64,000 bases of DNA from Firmicutes bacterium CAG:145. Lineage in GTDB: Bacteria > Bacillota > Clostridia > Peptostreptococcales > Anaerovoracaceae. Below, one piece after another: positions 42,768-53,754 of this stretch. The position numbers and the translations under genes are program-made. The first letter of the stretch is position 1. The number at the start of each line of letters is the position of its first letter. The notes under the pieces are model-generated. The model was not told where the DNA came from. It was given only the letters and a program-made list of their open reading frames with translations, and did no database searches. The stretch lies in contig FR882593.1 in assembly GCA_000435715.1 (NCBI GenBank), positions 6,946-70,945 of the forward strand, in the 5' to 3' direction.

Positions 42768-44699
42768 ATGTCAAAAGACAAAGGAACTTATTATATAACT
42801 ACACCGATATATTATCCCAGTTCAAATCTGCACGTAGGCCATACTTACTGCACCGTGATGGCTGACGCCATGGCAAGATTCAAAAGGCTGTGCGGATATG
42901 ACGTTCGATTTCTGACGGGAACAGACGAACACGGTCAGAAGATAGAGACCCTGGCCAAAGCTAAGGGAGTAACGCCTCAGGCTTATGTGGACGAAGTGGT
43001 AGACGGCATAAAGAAGCTGTGGAAGACCATGGAGATATCCTATGATGATTTTATCAGGACCACGGAACCTCGCCACGTGAAGCGAGTACAGAAAATATTC
43101 ATGAAGATGTACGAAAACGGCGATATATACAAAAGCGAATACGAGGGGCTTTACTGCACCCCGTGCGAGTCTTTCTGGACGGAGAGCCAGCTTGTAAACG
43201 GCTGCTGTCCGGACTGCGGAAGACCGGTACAGGCCGCAAAAGAAGAAGCGTATTTCTTTAAGCTTTCAAAATATGCGGACAAGCTTTTAGACCTCTTTGA
43301 AAAGGATCCTAAGTTCCTGCAGCCCGAAAGCAGACGCAATGAGATGACTTCTTTTATAAAGCAGGGACTCGACGACCTGTGCATATCACGGTCTACTTTT
43401 GACTGGGGTATTCCGGTGCCTATAGACGAAAAACATGTTATCTATGTCTGGCTTGATGCCCTGACTAACTATATAACGGCGCTGGGATATCCGGACGAGC
43501 CCGAGCTCTATGAAAAATACTGGCCTGCCAATGTTCATCTGGTCGGAAAGGAAATAGTGAGATTCCATTCCATAATATGGCCTGCCATGCTCATGAGCGC
43601 CGGCCTCCCTCTGCCTAAACAGGTACTGGGTCACGGCTGGCTTCTTCTGGGAGGAGAGAAGGTCTCAAAGTCCAAGGCTGCCAAAGCGGCCGATGTAGTG
43701 GATCCCGTTATTCTGATAGACAGATACGGAATCGACGCTCTCAAATACTTCCTGCTGAGAGAATATACCTTCGGACAAGACGGAGTCTTTACTAACGAAG
43801 TGATGCTCAAGAGGATGAATTACGACTTGGCCAACGACCTTGGCAATCTGGTGTCAAGAACAGTATCCATGATAGAAAAATACTGCGGAGGATATGTTCC
43901 TGAGGCTAATACATCCGATTCGACAGATGAGGATCTTAAAGCTGTAGCTATAGGAGCTGCATCTAAAGTAGAAGAGCAGATGGATAAGTTTTCATTCAAC
44001 ATGGCTTTGGAAGAGATATGGATATTAGTCAGACGGGCTAACAAGTATATAGACGAGAAGATGCCGTGGGTTTTGGCAAAGGAGCCTGAACGCAAAGCGG
44101 AGCTGGATACGGTGATGCACAATCTGGCGGAGGCCATCAGAATAATATCTATCCTCATAGAGCCGTTTATGCATACCACCTCCAAAGAGATAAGAAAACA
44201 GATGGGATTATGGTATTCGGAGGCAGTCTGGGAGGACTCATTCGTGTTCGACATGATGAACGGAGAACAGGTAAAGAAAGGCAACGCCATCTTCCCTAGA
44301 CTCGATATAGAAAAAGAACTCTCGGAACTTGCGAAGCTCAGTACCGCAGGCGAAGCAGAAAACATTCCGCTCAAGCTCAAACCGGAAATAACTTACGATG
44401 ATTTTGACAAAATCGACTTCAGAGTAGGTACCATAGTAAAGGCAGAGAAGCATCCCAAGGCCGATAAGCTTTTGGTGTTCCAAATCAAGATGGGTACGGA
44501 GATGAGACAGGTGATAAGCGGAGTAGCGGAAGATTTTACTCCTCAGGAGATGGAGGGACAAAAAGTCATAGTAGTGGCTAATTTAAAGCCGCGCCAGCTC
44601 AGGGGAATGGAATCTGCAGGAATGTTGTTATTTGCCGAAAACGGAAAGCGCTGCGAAATAGTTACTACTAAAGCTCCGGACGGAGAATCTGTAAACTGA
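42768..44699 (+). CDS. metG: Methionyl-tRNA synthetase
   Basis: The 643-residue enzyme charges tRNA(Met). It has the HVGH form of the HIGH motif near residue 20, the GGEKVSKSK motif, zinc ligands in CTPCE and CCPDCG, and a C-terminal EMAP-like tRNA-binding domain (from about residue 540, VGTIVKAEKHP). The synthetase is followed by tatD, a common clostridial order. Confidence 0.97.
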   Translation: MSKDKGTYYITTPIYYPSSNLHVGHTYCTVMADAMARFKRLCGYDVRFLTGTDEHGQKIETLAKAKGVTPQAYVDEVVDGIKKLWKTMEISYDDFIRTTEPRHVKRVQKIFMKMYENGDIYKSEYEGLYCTPCESFWTESQLVNGCCPDCGRPVQAAKEEAYFFKLSKYADKLLDLFEKDPKFLQPESRRNEMTSFIKQGLDDLCISRSTFDWGIPVPIDEKHVIYVWLDALTNYITALGYPDEPELYEKYWPANVHLVGKEIVRFHSIIWPAMLMSAGLPLPKQVLGHGWLLLGGEKVSKSKAAKAADVVDPVILIDRYGIDALKYFLLREYTFGQDGVFTNEVMLKRMNYDLANDLGNLVSRTVSMIEKYCGGYVPEANTSDSTDEDLKAVAIGAASKVEEQMDKFSFNMALEEIWILVRRANKYIDEKMPWVLAKEPERKAELDTVMHNLAEAIRIISILIEPFMHTTSKEIRKQMGLWYSEAVWEDSFVFDMMNGEQVKKGNAIFPRLDIEKELSELAKLSTAGEAENIPLKLKPEITYDDFDKIDFRVGTIVKAEKHPKADKLLVFQIKMGTEMRQVISGVAEDFTPQEMEGQKVIVVANLKPRQLRGMESAGMLLFAENGKRCEIVTTKAPDGESVN

Positions 44700-44717
44700 C
44701 GTCAGAAAGGTAGAGAG

Positions 44718-45533
44718 ATGTTATTTGACTCACATGCTCATATAAACAACGATACCTATACAAGAGAAGACAGAGAAGCCTTGATAAGAGATATCGAGGC
44801 TTCTGATTTATCTTATGTGATGGATATAGGCTTCGATTTGAAAAGTTCAAGACTGGCCGCAGAACATGCGCGGACATACCCATGGTGCTATGCTGCGGCA
44901 GGGGTTCATCCTCATGACGCCGATACTATGACGGAAGAGGTGTTATCTGAGATCAGGACTCTTGCAGGCGAAGAAAAGGTAAAAGCTATAGGAGAGATCG
45001 GCCTTGATTTTCACTATGACCGCAGCGAAAGAGATGCGCAGGAATATTGGTTTCGGAGACAGATACGGCTTGCCAATGAAATGAGGATACCCATAGTCAT
45101 ACATTCGCGGGACGCCGATAAGAAGACTATGGACATACTGAAAGAGGAGGGAGCATTTTCTGAAGAAAGATGCGGATGGTTCCCTGCCAGAGGAGGAGCG
45201 GGGGATGCCAGAGTGCTCCTCCACTGCTTCAGCGGCAGCAGAGAGCTGGGAAGAGAATATGTGAAATTAGGGGCTACTCTGTCCATCGCAGGGCCTATAA
45301 CTTATAAGAATAATCGCAAGACGGTGGAGATGGCAGAAGATATCCCTATAGAATACCTTCTGGTGGAAACGGATTCGCCTTATCTCACTCCGGTACCTTT
45401 CAGGGGACGTCCCAACAAATCGCCTTATGTTGAGCACACGGTCAGAAGGCTTGCTCTGATAAAAGGAGTGACATACGAGGAAGCGGCAAGACGCACCATG
45501 GAAAATGCCAAAGTGTTTTTTGACATTAAGTAG
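44718..45533 (+). CDS. tatD: TatD-family metal-dependent hydrolase
   Basis: The 271-residue protein is a TIM-barrel hydrolase with DSHAHIN (HxH), EIGLDFHYD, IPIVIHSRDA, and VETDSPYLTP. TatD proteins are 3'-5' DNA/RNA exonucleases and related deacylases. A ribosome binding site (AAAGGTAGAG) lies before ATG 44718, and it follows metG after 18 bases. Confidence 0.93.
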   Translation: MLFDSHAHINNDTYTREDREALIRDIEASDLSYVMDIGFDLKSSRLAAEHARTYPWCYAAAGVHPHDADTMTEEVLSEIRTLAGEEKVKAIGEIGLDFHYDRSERDAQEYWFRRQIRLANEMRIPIVIHSRDADKKTMDILKEEGAFSEERCGWFPARGGAGDARVLLHCFSGSRELGREYVKLGATLSIAGPITYKNNRKTVEMAEDIPIEYLLVETDSPYLTPVPFRGRPNKSPYVEHTVRRLALIKGVTYEEAARRTMENAKVFFDIK

Positions 45534-45573
45534 TTTCTGCGCCGTGTTTCGACATATTGCGTCAGTGCGTATG

Positions 45574-45582
45574 TGATAAAAT
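45574..45582 (+). promoter_or_regulatory. Extended -10 promoter of the SpoIIE-like gene
   Basis: TGATAAAAT is an extended -10 box. The A of ATG 45590 is eight bases downstream, so the transcript may begin at or beside the start codon. No -35 is clear. Confidence 0.4.
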
Positions 45583-45589
45583 CGTTCTC

Positions 45590-46267
45590 ATGGAAAGCAG
45601 AAACAACGACAGAATAGAAAAAATAAGCAAGGGCAGATTCATGATCTCCGCCGCCGCAGCAAGCGGCGATGCCGCAGTATGCTGCGAACTGCCGGGAGGA
45701 AGCATAGCTTTCATACTGTCTGACGGAATGGGAAAAGGCGACAGGGCAGCAGAGGAGAGCCGTATCGTCATAACCAGGCTCAGAAAAATGCTCAAAGACG
45801 GGGCGAAAGCGGCGGCGGCCATCAAGACTTTGAACCGCTATATGATAGAGAAGAACGGCAGAGAGGAAAACTTCGCTACAGTAGATCTCACGATAATAGA
45901 CAAGACTACGGGGAAAGCTAAGTTTTATAAGATGGGGGCTGCCACTTCATTCATAGTCAGAGGCGGCCAGGTGCGCAGAATACAGCAGCCTGCTCTGCCC
46001 ATAGGCATAATACCCAAAGTCAAGCTCTCGCACGTGTCGGTAGCTTTGAGACCGGGAGATATAGTAGTGATGGTTTCAGACGGCATAACCGAGGCAGACA
46101 GAGAAGATCTTTCGGCCCTGTGGCTTACGGAGTTTCTCCGGGAGGTCTGCGCCAGGGATGATATTGGACCTAAGATATTGGCCGCAGAGATAGCGGCTCT
46201 GGCGCGCGGCAAATACGGTCTCAGAGAAAGAGACGACTTGACAGCGGTGGTGGCGGTGATAGAATAA
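45590..46267 (+). CDS. SpoIIE-like PP2C phosphatase domain protein
   Basis: The protein matches only the C-terminal PP2C phosphatase of SpoIIE (about 225 residues against 827 in Bacillus subtilis), without the membrane and regulatory domains. Catalytic aspartates appear in LSDGMGKGDRA, MVSDGITEAD and ERDDLTAVV. SpoIIE dephosphorylates SpoIIAA to release sigma-F. The order spoIIE-tilS-ftsH is preserved, though hpt is absent. The start is uncertain: ATG 45590 has no ribosome binding site and an earlier TTG at 45557 adds eleven residues. It may be a truncated gene, or an independently used phosphatase. Confidence 0.72.
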   Translation: MESRNNDRIEKISKGRFMISAAAASGDAAVCCELPGGSIAFILSDGMGKGDRAAEESRIVITRLRKMLKDGAKAAAAIKTLNRYMIEKNGREENFATVDLTIIDKTTGKAKFYKMGAATSFIVRGGQVRRIQQPALPIGIIPKVKLSHVSVALRPGDIVVMVSDGITEADREDLSALWLTEFLREVCARDDIGPKILAAEIAALARGKYGLRERDDLTAVVAVIE

Positions 46268-46321
46268 GCATCAAATCAGATGAAGCAGTTTAAGACTATT
46301 TATTACGAAAATCAATAGCAG

Positions 46322-47764
46322 ATGAAGAAAAAGATAATACAGACTATAGACAGAAAGAGGATGTTAAAAAAAGGTATGCACATTATAATCGGCCTTTCCG
46401 GAGGTCCGGATTCGGTGTGCCTTTTTGATGTGCTCACTCAAATGGCCGGCGATATGGATTGGAATATATGCGCCGTGCATGTCAATCACGGACTCAGGCC
46501 TGTGGCAGCAGACGATGATCAAAGATATGTGGAAGAGCTCTGCGCAAGAAAAAATATACCGTGTCACGTATATAAAGCAGATTGTTCCGCCATAGCCAGA
46601 GAGCTTGGCATGACGTCAGAAGAGGCCGGCAGAAAAGTCAGATATGACGCTTTCTCAGATACGGCGGAGAAAATCTGCGCCGGGGGTGTGGCGAGAGAAG
46701 ATATAGCCATAGCGCTTGCCCACAACGCCAACGATCAGGCAGAGACCATCCTTTTCAGGATAATGCGGGGCACGGGAACAGACGGGCTGTATGGAATTCC
46801 ATATGTACGCTGTGATGAAAACGGATTTAAAATAGTCAGGCCTATACTGGATATCAGCAGAGAAGAGATCGAAAGATACTGCTGCCAAAGAAACCTTTCT
46901 CCCAGGACAGATCATACTAACGCTCAGAATATTTATACGAGAAATAAGATCAGAAATATGCTTATACCGTATATTAAGGAGAATTTTAACGAAAATATAA
47001 TAGAAACCCTGAACAGATTAGGCAAAGTAGCTGCAGAAGACAGAGACTATCTTCGAGGAGAAGCACAGAGAGCCTATGATGAAGCTCTATGCGAGAAGCC
47101 TTCAGCAGATCCGAGCCGCATATATGAGAATAAAGTGACGCTTGAGATCAAACCTTTGCTTAAGCTTCACAGAGCTGTCAGAATGAGAGTATATACTATT
47201 GCGCTGGGAAAAGTAGGCATGACGAAGAATATGACTTATGCTCAGGCAGAAGGAATAGACAGTATTCTCAGATCAAAAAGCCCATCGGCAATGTACGATC
47301 TTTCTGACGATACCGGCGTTTCAAGAGAATATGACAAACTTTCATTCTTTAGAGGCTCCGCGTTTTCAGGTGAGAATTGGGAAACGGAATGGGCGCTGAG
47401 TTCGATGTCGGAGAAAGAATTCGACTTTTTCAGACAGAATTGCGGCGGCCGTATCTACGGGGCTTTTAGAGGCGTATCCATAGATCAGCTGACTGTAAGA
47501 ACGAGAAGAAAGGGAGACTGGATATCCGTAGGCGGCGGATCTAAAAAGATCAAGGATTTCTTCATCGATGAGAAAGTCCCTAAGATGTACAGGGACGATA
47601 TGCTTCTTTTGGCCAGAGGAAGCGAGATCCTTTGGGTACTCCCTTCTGAGCATTTTGAGAGAAAATCTCTGACTTTCAGAGGCAGGTTTTCTGATAAATA
47701 CAGAGCTTCTGAAACGACATTTGAAAACCGCGCAGATACCATAATTGTCCTTGAAAAATTGTGA
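46322..47764 (+). CDS. tilS: tRNA(Ile)-lysidine synthase
   Basis: TilS converts cytidine-34 of tRNA(Ile2) to lysidine with lysine and ATP. The 480-residue protein begins with the PP-loop SGGPDS (residues 26-31), continues with NHGLRP and AHNANDQAET, and has a C-terminal TilS domain. The start ATG 46322 has no strong ribosome binding site, so a slightly later start is possible but less likely. It precedes ftsH as in many clostridia. Confidence 0.93.
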   Translation: MKKKIIQTIDRKRMLKKGMHIIIGLSGGPDSVCLFDVLTQMAGDMDWNICAVHVNHGLRPVAADDDQRYVEELCARKNIPCHVYKADCSAIARELGMTSEEAGRKVRYDAFSDTAEKICAGGVAREDIAIALAHNANDQAETILFRIMRGTGTDGLYGIPYVRCDENGFKIVRPILDISREEIERYCCQRNLSPRTDHTNAQNIYTRNKIRNMLIPYIKENFNENIIETLNRLGKVAAEDRDYLRGEAQRAYDEALCEKPSADPSRIYENKVTLEIKPLLKLHRAVRMRVYTIALGKVGMTKNMTYAQAEGIDSILRSKSPSAMYDLSDDTGVSREYDKLSFFRGSAFSGENWETEWALSSMSEKEFDFFRQNCGGRIYGAFRGVSIDQLTVRTRRKGDWISVGGGSKKIKDFFIDEKVPKMYRDDMLLLARGSEILWVLPSEHFERKSLTFRGRFSDKYRASETTFENRADTIIVLEKL

Positions 47765-47779
47765 TATATGTGATAAAAT
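47751..47779 (+). promoter_or_regulatory. ftsH promoter within the end of tilS
   Basis: TTGAAA (47751-47756), 17 bases, and TAAAAT (47774-47779) preceded by TGA; the -35 lies in the last codons of tilS. Confidence 0.7.
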
Positions 47780-47826
47780 ACATCAATATATTTGTAGAAT
47801 AAAACAAAGTTATAAGGGGGAAAATC

Positions 47827-49956
47827 GTGAAGCGATTTACAAAGAACATAATCGTATATGTAGTTCTCTTTGCAATCGTGCTTGGGGTAGCAAGCGTATA
47901 TAAGGGAATGGACGGCGATAAAGTAGAAGTCAAAAAAGTGACTTTATCCACGTTTGTCCAATATCTCGAAGATGAAAAGATAAAAGAGATAAACGTTACA
48001 GATACTAAACTTACAGGAAAACTGAGCGATACCGAAGTGGTTTACACTTATGTAAATTCTCTGGTAGAGTTGACGCTGATAAATGAACAGTATTTATTCC
48101 CTCAGATGCAGGAGGGAAACCTTAAATACGAAAGCGACGCGCCTAATAACGCCGGGTCGGTTATATTGAGTATTCTGCCGACGCTGTTTGCCGCAGGCGC
48201 AATCATCTTCCTGATCTATTTCATGATGAATCAGGGCGGCAACGGAAAGGCATTTCAGTTTGCCAAGTCCAGAGCCAAAATGGTCAAGGGAAATGAAAAG
48301 AAAGTTACTTTTGCTGACGTAGCAGGTCTGGATGAAGAAAAACAGGAACTGGAAGAAGTCGTAGACTTCCTCAAATATCCGAGAAAATATAAAGACCTTG
48401 GGGCCAGAATACCGAAGGGTATTTTGCTTGTAGGCCCTCCGGGAACAGGTAAGACTTATGTTTCAAAAGCCGCTGCCGGCGAAGCAGGCGTTCCGTTCTT
48501 TACGATAAGTGGTTCTGATTTCGTCGAGATGTTTGTCGGAGTCGGAGCTTCCAGGGTGAGAGACCTGTTCGATCAGGCGAAGAAAAACTCGCCTTGCATA
48601 GTGTTTATCGATGAGATTGACGCAGTTGGCCGTAAGAGAGGAGCCGGTATCGGAGGAGGCCACGATGAGCGTGAGCAGACTCTCAATCAGCTTTTGGTGG
48701 AGATGGACGGATTCGCAGAGAATTCGGGTATCATAATACTGGCGGCGACCAACAGACCCGACATCCTGGATCCGGCGCTTTTGAGGCCGGGACGTTTTGA
48801 CAGACAGATAGTCATCGGAGTTCCGGACATAAAAGGACGTGAGGAGATCTTCAAGATTCACAGCAAGAACAAGCCTCTTGCCGACGACGTGACTCCTGCG
48901 GTACTGGCCAGGAGAACTCCGGGATTTACTCCGGCGGATATAGAGAATCTGCTCAATGAGGCCGCGCTGATAACAGCCAGAAGAAACGGACGTTTCATAA
49001 GGATGGAGGAGATAGAAGAGGCTATCACCAAAGTTATCGCAGGACCTGAAAAGAAGAGCAGAGTAATAAGCCCTAAAGAAAGAAAACTCACGGCATACCA
49101 CGAGGCCGGCCACGCTGTGGTAGCAAGATGTATTCCGGAGAGCGATCCTGTTCATCAGGTGACTATAATACCGAGGGGAAGAGCCGGAGGCTTTACGATG
49201 ACCCTTCCTAAAGAAGACAGAAGCTATGAGACCAGAAGCAGCATGAAAAACGCCATAGTCCACCTGCTGGGAGGACGAGTGGCAGAGGCTCTGACGCTGG
49301 ACGACATAAGCACCGGCGCCAGCAACGATATAATGCGGGCGACAGAAGTGGCGCGGGATATGGTCACTAAATACGGCTTCAGTGAAAAGCTGGGAACTGT
49401 CAATTACAGCAGTTCAGAAGAAGTATTCCTCGGAAACGATTTCACCACTCACAAGAATTATTCTGACGAGGTGGCTCGAGAGATAGACGAGGAGATAAAG
49501 GATATCATCGCAGAAGCTTATGCGCAGGCCGAGAAACTTCTCACAGAAAACATGGATGTTCTGAAGAGAGTTGCAGAAGCTCTGCTGCTGGTGGAGACTA
49601 TCGACGGTCAGCAGTTCGAAGACCTTTTCACCGGCAAGTACAGCGCTCAGCAGCTGGCTGAAAACGTCAAGGTCTCAGAAGAGGCCAAGAAGGTCAGGGA
49701 TAAAGAAGAGGCCGAAGAAAACGAGAGACTGCGCAGAGAAGAAGAAGAGCGTCTCAAAGCCGAACTGGAAAAATACGATACGGATTATATGGATAGCGAT
49801 GATGATCCCGATCCTCAGGCTGACGAAACGGATGACTCAGAAGACGGCAGTGCCGGCACAGAAGATGAAGCCGGAGAATCCGATGAAGCAGCAGATGAGA
49901 CTGAGGAGAGAGCATCAGCTGACGAGGAAGTGAAAAAAGATGAAAGTAACATTTAG
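47827..49956 (+). CDS. ftsH: ATP-dependent zinc metalloprotease FtsH
   Basis: FtsH degrades membrane and regulatory proteins. The 709-residue protein has membrane segments at about 5-22 and 115-135, Walker A GPPGTGKT at 203-210, Walker B VFIDEIDA, the SRH region, and the zinc motif HEAGH at 425-429. The last 60 residues are highly acidic, longer than usual, and their coding sequence overlaps the start of the next gene by 17 bases. The start has AAGGGGG upstream. Confidence 0.96.
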   Translation: MKRFTKNIIVYVVLFAIVLGVASVYKGMDGDKVEVKKVTLSTFVQYLEDEKIKEINVTDTKLTGKLSDTEVVYTYVNSLVELTLINEQYLFPQMQEGNLKYESDAPNNAGSVILSILPTLFAAGAIIFLIYFMMNQGGNGKAFQFAKSRAKMVKGNEKKVTFADVAGLDEEKQELEEVVDFLKYPRKYKDLGARIPKGILLVGPPGTGKTYVSKAAAGEAGVPFFTISGSDFVEMFVGVGASRVRDLFDQAKKNSPCIVFIDEIDAVGRKRGAGIGGGHDEREQTLNQLLVEMDGFAENSGIIILAATNRPDILDPALLRPGRFDRQIVIGVPDIKGREEIFKIHSKNKPLADDVTPAVLARRTPGFTPADIENLLNEAALITARRNGRFIRMEEIEEAITKVIAGPEKKSRVISPKERKLTAYHEAGHAVVARCIPESDPVHQVTIIPRGRAGGFTMTLPKEDRSYETRSSMKNAIVHLLGGRVAEALTLDDISTGASNDIMRATEVARDMVTKYGFSEKLGTVNYSSSEEVFLGNDFTTHKNYSDEVAREIDEEIKDIIAEAYAQAEKLLTENMDVLKRVAEALLLVETIDGQQFEDLFTGKYSAQQLAENVKVSEEAKKVRDKEEAEENERLRREEEERLKAELEKYDTDYMDSDDDPDPQADETDDSEDGSAGTEDEAGESDEAADETEERASADEEVKKDESNI

Positions 49957-51520
49957 AGACTGTCTTCAGCTAAAAGCGCTGAGCCGGGGAGTTGTAGTCG
50001 CCGGCGAAAAGAATCTGGACAACAGGATAAAGAATATTTCAGTCCTTGATGCCGGCAGCGCTGAAGAGGCAGTTCTATATAATGCGAGACCGGAAGAACT
50101 CATTCTGACTACCTTTTCAGGAATGAGAAACGACGCCTCCGCCCAGATAGATACTATACGCGAACTGTCTAAGGCAGGGGTGTCGGGCATGGTGATCCTT
50201 CAGCGCGAGAATGCGGCCGATCATCACTATTACAAGGAGGTCATCAGAACCGCGGAGGAAGCCGGCCTGCCTCTGGTTATACTGGCGGAAGGAACGGGAA
50301 CGGGCTACTCTCAGATCATTTCTCAGGTCATGGAGAAAGTGCTGTACAGCAGCAATTTTAAGAACAGCCTGATAAATAATACGATCTTTCACCTGCTGAA
50401 TTTTGAAAAGCACAGCAGCTTTCAGCAGGCTCTGAGAGAAGCTGCTGTCAGCAATGAGTTTCAGGTGGTTTTGCTCAGCGAGGATTTCAATCCTGTCTTT
50501 GCGGTGGAGACCAGACATAAGATAGCCATAGACGCAGCTATAAGAAGAGGAAGAGAGTTTGCTCTTAATTTCAGCCATGTGTACAGCCTCATCGACATAG
50601 ACGGAGTTCTTACTTACTGGGGAAAGATAGAAAACGACGGAGAAAAATATTATCTCCTCATAGTAGATAACGAGGATAATTATTCGGCGGGAGAGATAAC
50701 TAAACTGGCCGAGATCATAGAACTGGCTATGGGCATGTGGAAATTTACTCCCGAAAGAGACGCCAAGGCGGAGTTTGTAAAGGCTCTGATAAGAGGCAAC
50801 AGAAGTCTGGCCTACTCTCTGAGAGAAGAGGCTGGCTGCAAGCCGCCGGATCTCATTTCCGTCTTTTACGCCAGAGGCGTCGACAATATCAGATATGAGA
50901 GCATAATCGATTCTTACGAGGAAAGAGGCCTGCTGAAGGTTATCAGGCTCAACGAGGACGGCGAGATCTACGGCGTAATATTTAAAGGCGATTGCCTCTC
51001 ATCAGGCGAGGAAGCCGGTGAAAAGTCCATATGTATCAGGATGTTCGACGAGATGAAAGAGGATAAGTCCTCCAGGATATTTCATGTGACGGGAGTGGAC
51101 GCAGTGGAAGGCGCCGGAGACGGTTTTCACATAATAAATGAGACTTGGTCCTTTGTAGAATATATATTCCCTTATAAGAGGGTATTTACTAAGTATGAAC
51201 TGGCGCTGGTAAGCAACTGCATGAACATTCAGATGCAGGGCGGCTATCTCAAGAAGAATTATACGGATCTCTTGGGACCTTTCCGCAAAGACGGCGACAA
51301 TAAATCCAAACAATTGCTGGAGACACTTGAGACTTTTGTTCTGGACGCCGGAATGAACAGCGGCAAGACTGCCGAGTTCATGGGAATACACACCAACACT
51401 GTTCAATACAGATTAAAAAAGATAAACGAAGTGCTTGGAGCGGAGATAACCGGGAACAGGGTTATACCGGGGCTGACCATAGCTCTTGCTCTTCAGAGGA
51501 TAGAGGCCGCGTCTAAATAG
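49940..51520 (+). CDS. PucR-family transcriptional regulator
   Basis: The 526-residue protein has an N-terminal PucR-like ligand domain (residues 1-130; [12 protein letters not shown]), a middle GGDEF-like helical region, and a C-terminal PucR/CdaR-type helix-turn-helix ([20 protein letters not shown]). Such regulators respond to purines, polyamines or amino acids; the ligand is unknown. It starts inside the end of ftsH in a different frame, so it is translationally coupled to the protease. Confidence 0.86.
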   Translation: MKVTFRDCLQLKALSRGVVVAGEKNLDNRIKNISVLDAGSAEEAVLYNARPEELILTTFSGMRNDASAQIDTIRELSKAGVSGMVILQRENAADHHYYKEVIRTAEEAGLPLVILAEGTGTGYSQIISQVMEKVLYSSNFKNSLINNTIFHLLNFEKHSSFQQALREAAVSNEFQVVLLSEDFNPVFAVETRHKIAIDAAIRRGREFALNFSHVYSLIDIDGVLTYWGKIENDGEKYYLLIVDNEDNYSAGEITKLAEIIELAMGMWKFTPERDAKAEFVKALIRGNRSLAYSLREEAGCKPPDLISVFYARGVDNIRYESIIDSYEERGLLKVIRLNEDGEIYGVIFKGDCLSSGEEAGEKSICIRMFDEMKEDKSSRIFHVTGVDAVEGAGDGFHIINETWSFVEYIFPYKRVFTKYELALVSNCMNIQMQGGYLKKNYTDLLGPFRKDGDNKSKQLLETLETFVLDAGMNSGKTAEFMGIHTNTVQYRLKKINEVLGAEITGNRVIPGLTIALALQRIEAASK

Positions 51521-51565
51521 ACCGAGGTCTTGACAAAACTAATCATAAAAATGAAGGGGAGGACC

Positions 51566-52525
51566 ATGAGAGAATTGCGAATAGGCAGCTTGACACTGGA
51601 TAATCCCTTTTTTCTTGCGCCTCTTGCAGGCATAACAGACGCGCCTATGAGGAGACTGTGCAGGGAACAGGGAGCTTCGCTGGTTTTCAGCGAGATGGTA
51701 AGCGGCAAAGGATTGTGGTACAAAGATAAGAATACGGCCAGGCTTCTTGAGACTTATGAAGAGGAGAGACCGGTGGCCTTTCAGATCTTCGGCCATGAGC
51801 CGCAGATCATGGCATTTACGGCAAGGGAATTGACTAAACTTCCCTGTGCGGCCATAGATATAAATATGGGATGTCCCGTACCTAAAATAGTAAAAAACGG
51901 GGAAGGTTCGGCATTGCTTAAAGATCCGGATCTCGTATATGACATCGTTTCGGCCGTGGTTAAAAATACGGATAAGCCCGTGACGGTGAAGATAAGAATA
52001 GGCTGGGACAAGGATACTATAAATGCTGTGGAGACGGCTCACGCCATATCTGCCGCCGGAGCTTCAGCCATAACGGTTCACGGCAGAACCAGAGAGCAGT
52101 ATTACAGCGGAAAAGCCGACTGGTCAGTTATCGCAGCTGTAAAAAGAGCGGTGGATATACCGGTGGTGGGTAACGGAGATGTGACCTGCGGAGAGGCTGC
52201 CATGGATATGATGGAACAGACCGGCTGCGATTTCATCATGATAGGCAGGGCAGCACTGGGAAACCCCTGGATTTTCAGGGAAGTGACGGCTGCCTGGAAG
52301 GGAGAAGAGATACCCTCTCCGCCTACGGCAGAAGAAAAGAAAGCTATGATGATCCGCCATCTTGACGATTTAGCGTCTTTCAAGGGAGAATACGCTGCGG
52401 TGAGAGAAATGCGAAAACATGTGGGCTGGTACATAAAGGGCCTTGCCGGAGCCGCCTCTTTCAGAGGAAAGGTCAATCAGATAACCGATATAGATGAGCT
52501 GAGAAATGCCATAAAAAATATATAG
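51566..52525 (+). CDS. dusB: tRNA-dihydrouridine synthase (DusB type)
   Basis: DusB reduces uridine in tRNA D-loops with FMN and NADPH. The 319-residue protein has the family start (FFLAPLAGITDAPMRRLCRE), the catalytic cysteine in NMGCPVPKI, the flavin lysine-histidine region ITVHGRTREQYYSG, and GNGDVTCGEA. ATG 51566 follows GGGGAGG with short spacing; upstream in-frame starts lack a ribosome binding site. Confidence 0.93.
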   Translation: MRELRIGSLTLDNPFFLAPLAGITDAPMRRLCREQGASLVFSEMVSGKGLWYKDKNTARLLETYEEERPVAFQIFGHEPQIMAFTARELTKLPCAAIDINMGCPVPKIVKNGEGSALLKDPDLVYDIVSAVVKNTDKPVTVKIRIGWDKDTINAVETAHAISAAGASAITVHGRTREQYYSGKADWSVIAAVKRAVDIPVVGNGDVTCGEAAMDMMEQTGCDFIMIGRAALGNPWIFREVTAAWKGEEIPSPPTAEEKKAMMIRHLDDLASFKGEYAAVREMRKHVGWYIKGLAGAASFRGKVNQITDIDELRNAIKNI

Positions 52526-52539
52526 GAGGAATATTCATC

Positions 52540-53754
52540 ATGAAGTATAACTTTGACGAGATTATTGAAAGAAGACATACTAACGCTCTTAATACCGACG
52601 GATTCCGAGGCTATATCTTTCATGCGGGTCCTGAAAAGGTGTTTCCTTTTAAGGACGAAGAATTTATACGCATGTGGGTGGCGGATATGGAATTTGCAAC
52701 TCCGCCGGAGATATGTCAGGCCATGAAAGATCGTATAGATAAGAGGATATTCGGATACAGCGGAGTATATAACTCGGAGTATTACGATATATTTTCAAAG
52801 TGGTGCAAAGATATGTACGATTTTGAATTTCCGCAGGAACAGCTGAAATTTTCGGCAGGTATAATCCCTGCCCTCTACCAGTTTGTAGAGGACTTTTGCC
52901 TTCCTGATAAGAAGATGCTGACGCTGGCTCCCGCATACGGATATTTTCTCCACGCGGCTGAATATAACGGAATAGAACTGGTAACTTCAAATTTAAAGAA
53001 TGATAATGGTTATTTCACCATAGATTTTGATGATCTGGAAGCTAAGGCTAAAGACCCGGACGTCGCCATGTTGATGTGGTGCAATCCTCACAACCCTACG
53101 GGCAGAGTCTGGACTGAAGATGAGCTTAAAAGAGTGGCTGAAATAGTCAAAAAGTACGATCTGTGGATCGTATCCGACGAGATCCACTGCGACCTTTTGA
53201 GACAGGGAAATCGCCACACCCCTATGGCTAAGATCATGCCTGATTATAAAAAGCTCATAACTTGTATGTCAGCCAGCAAGACTTTCAATATGGCGGGACT
53301 CATGCATTCAAATATCATAATCAGAGACGCTGATTACAGAGAGCATTTTTCGGCCAGAGATAAGCTCATAGGATCTATAAACCCTGTTTCTCTGGAGGCT
53401 CACAAGGCGGCCTATCAGAAGGGAGGAGAGTGGCTCTGCCAGCTCAAAGAGTATCTGGACGGCAATTTTGCGTTTATGAAGGAGTATTTCTCCCAAAATG
53501 CCAAGGCAGTAGGCTGCTACATACCGGAAGCGACTTACCTCGCATGGGTGGATATGAACAAGGCTCTGCCTGAAGTTGAGGATCTCTGCGACTTTTTTGC
53601 CAATGAAGCAGGAGTTCTTCTGGAAGGCGGAGACGGTCTGTTTGTAGGAAATGCCAAAGGATTTGTACGCCTTAATCTGGCTATGCCAAGATCTATACTG
53701 GCCGAAGGTTTCAAGAGGATGGCCGAGGCCATTAAAAGGCAAAACGCTAAGTAG
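52540..53754 (+). CDS. MalY/PatB-type PLP-dependent aminotransferase or cystathionine beta-lyase
   Basis: The 404-residue fold type I PLP enzyme has WVADMEFATPPEI, NPHNPTGRVW, IVSDEIHCDL and the PLP lysine in SASKTFNMAG. MalY/PatB proteins split cystathionine or other beta-thio amino acids or act as aminotransferases; the exact reaction is uncertain. AGGAGG precedes ATG 52540. It is the last gene before a 730-base gap. Confidence 0.87.
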   Translation: MKYNFDEIIERRHTNALNTDGFRGYIFHAGPEKVFPFKDEEFIRMWVADMEFATPPEICQAMKDRIDKRIFGYSGVYNSEYYDIFSKWCKDMYDFEFPQEQLKFSAGIIPALYQFVEDFCLPDKKMLTLAPAYGYFLHAAEYNGIELVTSNLKNDNGYFTIDFDDLEAKAKDPDVAMLMWCNPHNPTGRVWTEDELKRVAEIVKKYDLWIVSDEIHCDLLRQGNRHTPMAKIMPDYKKLITCMSASKTFNMAGLMHSNIIIRDADYREHFSARDKLIGSINPVSLEAHKAAYQKGGEWLCQLKEYLDGNFAFMKEYFSQNAKAVGCYIPEATYLAWVDMNKALPEVEDLCDFFANEAGVLLEGGDGLFVGNAKGFVRLNLAMPRSILAEGFKRMAEAIKRQNAK

